Assembly (NCBI RefSeq): GCF_030252425.1
Contig: NZ_CP126994.1
Span: 930,001 to 994,000 of the forward strand
Direction of reading: 5' to 3'
Length of the DNA: 64,000 nt
From: Acidisoma sp. PAMC 29798
Lineage (GTDB): Bacteria > Pseudomonadota > Alphaproteobacteria > Acetobacterales > Acetobacteraceae
The notes below the pieces were generated by a model that was not told the DNA's origin, searched no databases, and worked only from the letters and a program-made list of their open reading frames with translations. The position numbers and the translations under genes were made by a program. Below are positions 45,035 to 52,926 of this stretch, piece by piece (position 1 is the stretch's first letter; each line of letters opens with the position of its first letter).

Positions 45035-46213
45035 CTACCAATTGTCGAAGAGCGCGGCTTCGATGCAAGCCGCCTGCTGGTCCCAGCCAAAACGATCGCG
45101 TGCCTCGGCACGCGCGCGGGGCGCCACCTTTGCGCGTGTATCATCCAGATCGCGGACAATATCCGTCAAGGTCTCCTTCCAAACATGGGCCGAAGAGATC
45201 CAACCGTTACTGCCATGGTCGATCACATTGCGATACGCCTCGGTCGGAGACGCGACCGTTAGAGCGCCGACGATCGCGGCTTCGAACCATTTCAACTCCG
45301 ACTTGCAATGCGTGAACGGGTTATCCTGCAAGGGAACGAGATTGATTTCAACAGTACCGATGGCGCGCTGAAGATTGACAAAATCTTGGAGCGGAAGAGG
45401 CTGGATTCGCGCCTGGTGCCGCGCCAACTCTGATCCCGGTTCCAGGAAGCCGACAATTTGCAACCAAATTGCGCTATTCTCATCCATGAGTTCGGCTATG
45501 GCATGAGAGACAAGACTGAAGTCGCGATTATGCGACGGGGAACCGCTGAAATAGCCGAGATTGATGCGGCCATCGCGAGCCCAACCACCGGTTTCTTTGG
45601 CCGACCAAATACGGTCGGATATCTCTTGTTGCTCTCGGTTCAAAAAATTCGGTAGGACGCGAGACGGCTTTCCAGACCAGGCTTCAGCACGTGCGCCGAG
45701 GTAGCTGTTCGTGACGAGAACCCCATCGGCCAGCGCAAACGTGGCGGCCACGCGGCCGATGTAGGAAAACCAATAGTCCCAGACGGCCGGGTTTCTCATG
45801 TCCAGGCCAAGGGTATCAATCAAGAGATGCGTATAGGCGGGATCGAAGACCAGATCATCGACGTCGAAAAGAATGCGCCGGCCTCTCGCTCGCGCTTGCG
45901 CGGCGAGGCGCGCGATCTGATCATTGTACAGAGAGTTGCGGCATAGGACGAGAATGTCGCAAGCGCTCAGGACTCGGTCCATTTGCTCGAAATCGGCGGC
46001 CGTGAACCAAGCGGCGGAAGGGCGTGCTGCGGATGCATGGACCGATAAGGACTGTGCAACATTATACGCGCGATACCGAAACGTGCTGGTATCCGGCACC
46101 GAATAGAAATAGGCGACCCTCGGCGACCCGCGGGTCAGCAAGGTCATACGATCATCGAAAGAAATGTCCCATGGCGCCTGATACGAGACGGATGGGATGC
46201 TTGCCTTATACAC
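45035..46213 (-). CDS. glycosyltransferase family 4
   Basis: 392 residues from a GTG at 46213; an internal ATG at 46147 (MTLLTRG) is the alternative, and the frame upstream belongs to the overlapping neighbour. Marks include YRAYNVAQSL, ILFDVDDLVFDP, LPNFLNREQQ, and the late CKSELKWFEAAIVG, where the EX7E-like glutamate sits in GT4 proteins. It adds an activated sugar to a growing polysaccharide at the cytoplasmic membrane. Its start overlaps or abuts the stop of the large MT-GT gene upstream, so both are on one transcript. Confidence 0.8.
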   Translation of the reverse strand: MYKASIPSVSYQAPWDISFDDRMTLLTRGSPRVAYFYSVPDTSTFRYRAYNVAQSLSVHASAARPSAAWFTAADFEQMDRVLSACDILVLCRNSLYNDQIARLAAQARARGRRILFDVDDLVFDPAYTHLLIDTLGLDMRNPAVWDYWFSYIGRVAATFALADGVLVTNSYLGARAEAWSGKPSRVLPNFLNREQQEISDRIWSAKETGGWARDGRINLGYFSGSPSHNRDFSLVSHAIAELMDENSAIWLQIVGFLEPGSELARHQARIQPLPLQDFVNLQRAIGTVEINLVPLQDNPFTHCKSELKWFEAAIVGALTVASPTEAYRNVIDHGSNGWISSAHVWKETLTDIVRDLDDTRAKVAPRARAEARDRFGWDQQAACIEAALFDNW

Positions 46214-46217
46214 CAGG

Positions 46218-48974
46218 CTAGGCCTCTGACCAGTTGACGAAGCGGTCCAGCGCTGGTGCCATCGACGTTTCCCAATCCCGCTGCAATCGGCTTTCGGAAA
46301 AGCCTTGGGTCCGGAGAGCCGTATTGGCGGAGAGCGACGTCGCCTGGCGCAAAGCTGCAACCAAAGATGCGACATCAAGATCAGAGCAGATGATGTTCGA
46401 TGAATAATGGTCGAGATTCCGCTTGGCGCTGAATCGATTGGTCACCACGACACCGCCGCTGGCCGCGAGATCGAGCGGAGGATAGCTCGGGTGTGGCGTA
46501 TACATCAGCGATAATCCCACATCGATACCGCGCACGAAGTCGGCATATGTCGCCCAAGCCATTGGGCCCGGAATAATCGGCCTGGCGCCTCGTGGAAGAG
46601 ACAGCTGGCCGCTCCCATGACCCGCGAAGTAGAAGTCCCAATCTTCGGGATTCAAGACATCCTCGTCGATGGCCGCAGATATTGCCTCAATGCCGCGCCA
46701 ATAGAGGTTCCGCGCATTATGAGGGCGAGCATAGAAAAAGAACTTGCGCTTAGTCCCGGCTTCGCGCGGTACTTCGGCAGGTTGGTAGTAAAGACCAGCG
46801 GGAAAAGACGGCTCAAACGCAGTCGCATTGCGCATGAGGCCCTGATCATGAAAATGCCGAAGAAGAAGCTCGGAATTGACGAGATACAGCACGTCCGGCG
46901 CTGACAAGGTCTCGGTGCAGCGAAGATGATCGTCGCCCAGAGGATAGAACATGCGTTCGTCTTCCTGGACGAAATAGGCGATGCGTGCCTTTTGGATTGA
47001 CTGCCGGGCGGCCCATGTCGTCCACCAGGAGGTTGTCAGGAAGAGGTCTTCGTCGGAAGCCGGAATATCGTGACCCGTCGGCCCGCCGGCGCGCGGTGCA
47101 TAGATCGCATCGATATTGCGATCCCACGCAATCCCGTTGATCCTGAGAAGAGCCGCTATCGGGGCAGTGTCCGCCGCTTCAGTGCGCGTGACGAGCCTCA
47201 GACTGGCGTCCAATCGTTTTGCGGCGAGAGCCGCAAATATCAGGGCGGTGCCGACGCCGCCATAGAGGCTTCCGCCGCCAATGCTATCGGTGATGACGGT
47301 TAAGCGACGATGGGTATGGGGCGCCGCATAAACGGGGAGCGCCGAGAGATCTGGAAACCGAGCGTTGAACAATGCGCCGACCGTGACCAGAGCACCGGCA
47401 TCGTCAGCAGACGCGTCGCCGCTCACACTTGATTGAACAATTTGCGGTGTCGATGGGGCAGGCAGCGGCAGCGGCTTTTCACCGTCAGCGACTGTGCCGT
47501 GAGCCATCGCGTGGAAAAAGATGCCGCCCGGCGTGCCCACGGCGTCGGGATGGCGTTCCTGATAAAGGCGAGTACTAAAACTTGGGCCAGGATCGCGGCC
47601 CTCTACACCGCCGAATTTGGCGTAATGTCGCGCGGGCGCAAGGCCACTCACGGCCACATCAGGATTGGCTGACAGATACCATGACGCGTCGAAGTAAGGG
47701 GAAGTGTTGAGCAGCCCGACGCGCGCGGCATGGTTGCGGAGACGGGCAGCGAGTTGCAGTGTGACGGTCCACCAGAGAAGTTTCAGGCACCGTCGCATCA
47801 ATCGGCGGAGGGGGCGAGGGACCACGCTCACAGTCCGACGCACCTTCAGAATAGCGCGCCATGTCGTCGAATTAAGGACGGCCCAGCGCTCGGATTGAGC
47901 GACCAACATGGCTTGCCGCGCTGCCCCGACCTCGCCGCGCAAGGAGGCAATATCCATGTCAACCTGGGTCTTTACGGCCGCCAGATCAGTCTCGATTTTG
48001 TTCCGTTCCAAAACCGCGTGCTTCGCGATTTCGGTGACGTCGGAGGCAGCCGTTTCTGCGGCATCACGTGCCGCATGGGTCAGGACGATTTCATCTCGCA
48101 GACCGGCATAGCGGCGTCGTATGTCGTCAAGCTCACCTTGGAGAGCGGCGCTGGTTTCTTTCAGTTGGGCTTGGAGTACAGCACGAGTCTCTTCAAGTTC
48201 AGCCTGGAGCGCTGCACGCGTATGATCGAGAGTGGCCTCGGCGTCGGCAAGGGCGACCTGCAGGTCAGCCCGAGACGATTCGGATTCTGCCAACCGGTTC
48301 TGCGCAAGAGACATCGCACTGCCAACTTGCGACAACGCCACCCGGTGGCGAACGCGATCTGCGAACGCAACGAGTTCAAGGGGCGACCGTCCTTGCTCTG
48401 AGCGTTCCAAAATGTAGGCGTGAGGCGCGAGATAGCCGGCGTCATGCGTCACACTCGGTGCGAAACCGACCTCAGCCCAAAGTCCAAGCCAATAGGCCGT
48501 CGGACGAACATTCACATGCGTAGGTTCGTCAAGATCTGTGGGCGTGGATGAAAAAAGAATACGGGGCGCCGCGGCTGCTAATACCGCAATAGCGCGGAGA
48601 GCCTCCTCCTCTGGAATATGCTCCAGCACCTCGATACATGTAATCATATCGTATTCACCGCCGACGGGCTCGGCGATCGAGCCTACCTTGCACCAAGGGC
48701 GCACATCTGCCCGTACTTGGCTGATCGCCCAGTCCGAAATGTCGCGGCCATGCGCCTCAACCCCGCGGTCCCACAGGCATTCCACGAGAAGGCCGATGGC
48801 ACAGCCCGCATCAAACAGACGGCGGGGCGCGAAAGACCTGACAATTGCGTCAGCGACACCCCCGAAGAAGCGAAGCCAGTGATCATTCCGACAATACGGT
48901 ATCGAGCCGCAGTGAGAGGCGTAATATTCCGGGCCGTACAAAGTAGATAGATTGGAGTCAGAATGATCCGGCAT
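46218..48974 (-). CDS. methyltransferase - coiled coil - glycosyltransferase fusion
   Basis: 918 residues from the ATG at 48974. An ATG 36 nt upstream is possible. Domain order: class I methyltransferase (about 1-200) with FDAGCAIGLLVE and CIEVLEHIPEEEA; a long coiled coil (about 210-375) with repeated AALQAELEETRAVLQAQLKE heptads; the STTWR transition element; an FDASWYLSANPDVAVSG module (about 435-505); and a C-terminal WsaF-like GT4 domain (about 540-918). It could both extend and cap a surface glycan, with the coil as a spacer or ruler as in WbdD. It is divergent from the 1125-residue GT gene. Confidence 0.82.
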   Translation of the reverse strand: MPDHSDSNLSTLYGPEYYASHCGSIPYCRNDHWLRFFGGVADAIVRSFAPRRLFDAGCAIGLLVECLWDRGVEAHGRDISDWAISQVRADVRPWCKVGSIAEPVGGEYDMITCIEVLEHIPEEEALRAIAVLAAAAPRILFSSTPTDLDEPTHVNVRPTAYWLGLWAEVGFAPSVTHDAGYLAPHAYILERSEQGRSPLELVAFADRVRHRVALSQVGSAMSLAQNRLAESESSRADLQVALADAEATLDHTRAALQAELEETRAVLQAQLKETSAALQGELDDIRRRYAGLRDEIVLTHAARDAAETAASDVTEIAKHAVLERNKIETDLAAVKTQVDMDIASLRGEVGAARQAMLVAQSERWAVLNSTTWRAILKVRRTVSVVPRPLRRLMRRCLKLLWWTVTLQLAARLRNHAARVGLLNTSPYFDASWYLSANPDVAVSGLAPARHYAKFGGVEGRDPGPSFSTRLYQERHPDAVGTPGGIFFHAMAHGTVADGEKPLPLPAPSTPQIVQSSVSGDASADDAGALVTVGALFNARFPDLSALPVYAAPHTHRRLTVITDSIGGGSLYGGVGTALIFAALAAKRLDASLRLVTRTEAADTAPIAALLRINGIAWDRNIDAIYAPRAGGPTGHDIPASDEDLFLTTSWWTTWAARQSIQKARIAYFVQEDERMFYPLGDDHLRCTETLSAPDVLYLVNSELLLRHFHDQGLMRNATAFEPSFPAGLYYQPAEVPREAGTKRKFFFYARPHNARNLYWRGIEAISAAIDEDVLNPEDWDFYFAGHGSGQLSLPRGARPIIPGPMAWATYADFVRGIDVGLSLMYTPHPSYPPLDLAASGGVVVTNRFSAKRNLDHYSSNIICSDLDVASLVAALRQATSLSANTALRTQGFSESRLQRDWETSMAPALDRFVNWSEA

Positions 48975-49534
48975 GGGCGATGATATAAGCGCGACCACTT
49001 GCCCGAGCAAGCGTGATCTGCCGGCAAATCGGCACTGAGACGCCGGGCTCCGTGAGACAATACTGCCTCAATAGAGACAGCAGTATCGGGTATCGAAACA
49101 ACAAACACGAACCTGGCCAATGGCTCGCGTGTCGGTGGCCAGTTCCATCAACGTCACCACGTCACGGGGGTCATCGCATCAGGCTGCTCGGTCTGTCGGT
49201 CAAAGACTCACAGGATTCGAGGAGGGGCGTGAGACCGGGCGATACGAGCGTCCCCAGAGGCCAGGGCAGTCCAGAGGTGTCACAGATCACGATCTAGCGA
49301 TCGCCAGGCCGCATGAGGCTAGCGGCCTGGCGATCGCCATTCATGAAGCCCGCCAGGAGCAGTCCATGCCCGTGTGGATGACAAAACACTCACGAAACTG
49401 AGAACAAGGTTGTTTCATACGATGATCGGAGGATACCTTCGTTTCTGACAGTCTCGCTTGGAGGACGATGCGGCGATGGAAATCGGTTCAAGGTCTGCCA
49501 CGGATATAGCCTGGATGGCGCCTCGTGGCCTGAT
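48975..49534. other. 560-bp divergent intergenic region of the glycan genes
   Basis: No convincing gene lies here; several short frames such as 49120-49401 are Arg/Ser-rich without a ribosome binding site or family trace. It holds a perfect 16-bp inverted repeat at 49297-49337 and a possible short leader frame at 49476-49538. Promoters for both large divergent genes must also lie here, though no clear -35/-10 pair was seen. Confidence 0.6.
49297..49337. repeat. perfect 16-bp inverted repeat
   Basis: GCGATCGCCAGGCCGC and its exact complement surround a 9-nt loop. The repeat lies far from either start codon, and no T tract follows on either strand. It could be a cruciform or protein-binding site, or the stem of an unrecognised small RNA. 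Confidence 0.6.
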
Positions 49535-49538
49535 ATGA
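49476..49538 (+). CDS. possible 20-residue leader peptide before the 1125-residue GT
   Basis: ATG at 49476 follows GGAGGA (49460-49465) at good spacing and opens MEIGSRSATDIAWMAPRGLI. Its stop overlaps the downstream start as ATGA. The large gene itself has no good ribosome binding site, so this short frame may couple translation to it. It may equally be chance. Confidence 0.35.
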   Translation: MEIGSRSATDIAWMAPRGLI

Positions 49539-52500
49539 GTGCGGACGACCAACACCACGCCGCTATGATGCGTGCTCAAGCCATTGAAGAGCGTTTCGTG
49601 GCGATGCTCAAGACCCATGATCATACCAAGGCCACTCTGGAAGGCCAGCTTGAGGCGGCAGAAGCGATCGGGCAGGACGCTCGGCTCGCGGCGGCGGATC
49701 TGCGGGTTGACCTGGGGGATTTGAACCAGCGCCTCGGCGTCAGCGTATCCCAGCTATCAAGCCTGCGGGAGACGCATTTCAAAGTCATGCGGCAGCTGGA
49801 TGTCATGGCGGCACAACTGGAAGCCAAAACATCCGCTGCGATACGGGCCGATATCCATGTCAGGGCCATCGAACAAGAGTTCGAACATCTCGTGGCGCGA
49901 TCGAGCCTTCGGAATGCTCATATCGCTGGTTCGGTCACGATGCGATACAGCGCGTTGGTTCAAGAAGTGCAACGGCAAGCGCGCCAAGAAGACGCTATCT
50001 ATGCGCTGGCGCGCTGGGCCTCCCGCATCGGCGTTCTGCTCGGTCTGCTCGGTCGTTCCAAACATCGCAGGATCAACATCATTACCGCCCACGCGACGCG
50101 TCTGGGCTTGCCTTTGGAAGACATCCAACATTTTATGGATTGGTTGACCCGGTCGCGGGTCTTGCTGGGTTTGACGCGACGCTCCTGGCGGTCGCGGGAG
50201 GCCCTGGTCGGATTGCAATTGTTCCGGGTCACGCAGCGTGACATCGACCGCAATCTACTCGTGAACGATGATATCAAAACGGACATCCAGCCTGTGCTTC
50301 AGTCTCTGTCCTGGGCCTGGTCCGCGCATTGGCAGCGCATGGCGGCGGGCGGGCAATGGAGCGCGAACGCATTCTACGAGGGCGTCGATTTTGAGAGCGA
50401 CGCTGTGCTCGCCTGGGTGAAGAATGTTCCATCCAAATGGCCTTTGCCCGAAGGGGATGATGTTCATCGCGGCAGTATCGATACGCTTCGTAAGACGCCC
50501 CTCTTTAACGAACTTTCCTATTGTGCGCAGGCGGGTCTGAAAGTAGAGGGCCAGGATGCGATCCGACATTATTGCGTGATCGGGGAGGCGGTTGGTTTGA
50601 AACCGTCTGAGGCCTTCGATCCCGGATATTACGCAAACCGTTACGTTGATATTCTCCAAGCAGGCATGGGGTTTCTGGCCCATTATATTAGCAACGGACG
50701 TGACGAAGGGCGGAATCCCTTGCCGCCGGGGCGCATTCATTCAAATTGGATGCGATTTGACAGCCTTCGGCGGAACGTCGTGATCGTCCTCCACGAAACC
50801 TCTCGCAGCGGCGCTCCTATTCTGGGCTGGAACATCGCGTGTATGCTCGCGCAGCACTACAATGTCTTTACGGTTCTTCTGGGCGGTGGTGCGATTACTG
50901 CTGATCTACAGGCGGTGAGCGTCGAAACGCATGGCCCGTTCGAAAGGAATGATCGCCACCGGGTCGATTTGACCTATGCCCTCGCACCGCTCTTCGATGG
51001 CCGCGTCTTTCAATATGCGATTGTAAACAGCTCGGAATCGCGTGTGTTCGTCGAGATCTTTGCTCAACGACTTATCCCGACGCTGTTCCTGATGCACGAG
51101 TTCGGCTCTTACGTGAATCCACTTTCGGAATTGCGACGCGCCTTCAATTGGGCGGACGAAATCGTCTTTCCCGCGCGGATTGTCGCCCAGTCTTCTGAGG
51201 GCGTGCATCCGCCTCTCTTGAATAGACGGTTGGCGATATTGCCGCAGGGCATGTCGGAACTCCCGGCGGAAGACCGCTCCGATGAGCCGGCCGAGGCCAG
51301 CTTTTCGGAGCTCCGCAGCATCAAGGCGGATGGCACATTTCTCGTGCTTGGTGCGGGTAGCGTTTCCTTGCGTAAGGGCGTGGACCTTTTCATTGCCATC
51401 GCGGCTGCGGTGCGGCGGTCTGATCCTGCGCGGGGTCTTCACTTCGTATGGATCGGCCATGGCTATCGGCCTGACCGGGACATGAGCTATTCTGTCTACT
51501 TGCGTGAACAAGTGGTAAGATCGGGGCTGGATGACAGCATCACCTTCCTTGATGAGGTGCCCAATCTGGAACGCATCTACGCCCTGGCCGATGCCTTTCT
51601 GCTGACGTCCAGACTGGACCCCTTGCCGAATGTTTCAATCGACGCCGCGTGGCGCGGCATTCCGATCATCTGTTTCGAAGGGGCATCCGGTACGGCCGAT
51701 CTTTTGCGGCAGAATCCGATTACGGCAACCGGCGTCGTTCCGCATCTGGATGTGCAGGCGGCGAGTGACGTTCTTGTCTCCCTCGCGACCGACCATGGCA
51801 GGCTGCAGACATTGTCGCGGGCGACGGCGGTTCTTGCCCGCAGCGTATTCGACATGAAGGCCTATGTGCAGGGACTGGATGCGCTGGGCACCGGCTGGGC
51901 GAATATCGCCCAGCAATGGCGAGAGGATGTTGAGACGATTTCACGAGACGAGGGTTTTGACCAGGACTTCTTTCTCGGCAGTGAGGTCGTGATCGAAGAT
52001 CGTGACGAGAGCGTGCGGCGCTATGTAGCCGCATCCAATAAACTGGATCGGGATTCTGCTTGGCAGCGCCGTCCTGCCCCTGGGTTTAATGCGCGCGCGT
52101 GGCAGGATTGTCATCCGTCCGCGTCCGAGGCGGCATTTGCCGGGTTCATTCGTGCGGGCAAACCCAAGGGCTCGTGGCAGTTACCTGTGCTGCGCGGGAG
52201 CTTCACATCGGGATGTGCCACGGCGCCGGCCCTTCTCCACGTTGCAACCAATGACGCCGCTGGCCTGGTGCCGATGATAGGGCGTCTGCGTAAAAACAGA
52301 GGCCCGTTTGATCTTGTCATCAGTACCGACCGCAGCTCTTTCGTGCCGATCAGCCAAGTGCTTCGTGCGTTGGGTTGCGTCGCCACCGTGGTGGATGGTC
52401 GCCTCGGCAGCATGTCGTCCTTGCTGACCTATCTTGACCGTCAACCCGGCGATAGCCGCTATGAAATCCTGGGGCATATGAGTGCCTGGGCGGATGCTCC

Positions 52501-52912
52501 GCTGCCGAGCTGGCGTGACTTTCAGTGGGAGACGCTGCTGGGTGGGCGCTACCCGATGGCCGATGTCATCGTCAATGAGTTTGCGCGTGTCTCCTTATTG
52601 GGCCTGGTGTTTCCGGCTGAACCCTATCTTCCGGAATGGGACGACGCCACGCGTGTTCAGCTCAAAACCCTCGGTGCCGCGATCACCGGATGCCAAAGCG
52701 ATCGCGCTTCTGACTACGATTTTCCGGAGGGAGGCATGTTCTGGGCGCGGCGCAGCGTGTTGGATTCGCTCCGCAGAGCGTTTCCGCGTGATCGGGCCGG
52801 CCAAGATGCGCGGACACCCTCGGATGAAGCGTTTGATCGTCTGCTGCCATGGGCCTGCCAATCGCTTGGCCTGACACAGGTCGTGACGACAGTCGCTGCC
52901 ACAGGCTGGTGA
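49535..52912 (+). CDS. large glycosyltransferase: coiled coil, GT4 and RgpF-like domains
   Basis: 1125 residues. The N-terminal 125 residues are a charged coiled coil (KATLEGQLEAAEAIGQDARL...). Next come a helical stretch and an FDPGYYANRYVDILQAGMG module at about 365-400 similar to the NPDV module in the divergent gene. A GT4 domain follows (about 415-790, with GAGSVSLRKGVDLFI, LLTSRLDPLPNVSIDA). The last 250 residues resemble rhamnan-synthesis RgpF domains (EGGMFWARRSVLDSL). It likely assembles a rhamnose- or deoxyhexose-rich glycan. There is no good ribosome binding site before the ATG; the frame is open a further 46 codons upstream without a normal start. Confidence 0.82.
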   Translation: MSADDQHHAAMMRAQAIEERFVAMLKTHDHTKATLEGQLEAAEAIGQDARLAAADLRVDLGDLNQRLGVSVSQLSSLRETHFKVMRQLDVMAAQLEAKTSAAIRADIHVRAIEQEFEHLVARSSLRNAHIAGSVTMRYSALVQEVQRQARQEDAIYALARWASRIGVLLGLLGRSKHRRINIITAHATRLGLPLEDIQHFMDWLTRSRVLLGLTRRSWRSREALVGLQLFRVTQRDIDRNLLVNDDIKTDIQPVLQSLSWAWSAHWQRMAAGGQWSANAFYEGVDFESDAVLAWVKNVPSKWPLPEGDDVHRGSIDTLRKTPLFNELSYCAQAGLKVEGQDAIRHYCVIGEAVGLKPSEAFDPGYYANRYVDILQAGMGFLAHYISNGRDEGRNPLPPGRIHSNWMRFDSLRRNVVIVLHETSRSGAPILGWNIACMLAQHYNVFTVLLGGGAITADLQAVSVETHGPFERNDRHRVDLTYALAPLFDGRVFQYAIVNSSESRVFVEIFAQRLIPTLFLMHEFGSYVNPLSELRRAFNWADEIVFPARIVAQSSEGVHPPLLNRRLAILPQGMSELPAEDRSDEPAEASFSELRSIKADGTFLVLGAGSVSLRKGVDLFIAIAAAVRRSDPARGLHFVWIGHGYRPDRDMSYSVYLREQVVRSGLDDSITFLDEVPNLERIYALADAFLLTSRLDPLPNVSIDAAWRGIPIICFEGASGTADLLRQNPITATGVVPHLDVQAASDVLVSLATDHGRLQTLSRATAVLARSVFDMKAYVQGLDALGTGWANIAQQWREDVETISRDEGFDQDFFLGSEVVIEDRDESVRRYVAASNKLDRDSAWQRRPAPGFNARAWQDCHPSASEAAFAGFIRAGKPKGSWQLPVLRGSFTSGCATAPALLHVATNDAAGLVPMIGRLRKNRGPFDLVISTDRSSFVPISQVLRALGCVATVVDGRLGSMSSLLTYLDRQPGDSRYEILGHMSAWADAPLPSWRDFQWETLLGGRYPMADVIVNEFARVSLLGLVFPAEPYLPEWDDATRVQLKTLGAAITGCQSDRASDYDFPEGGMFWARRSVLDSLRRAFPRDRAGQDARTPSDEAFDRLLPWACQSLGLTQVVTTVAATGW

Positions 52913-52926
52913 ATGGGCGTCGGGGT

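Noticed and set aside
49297-49337. Intrinsic terminator
   Set aside because: The stem is strong, but no T tract follows on either strand and no gene ends nearby.
49120-49401. A 93-codon frame in the divergent glycan intergenic region
   Set aside because: No ribosome binding site, biased Ser/Arg composition, and it runs through the perfect inverted repeat.
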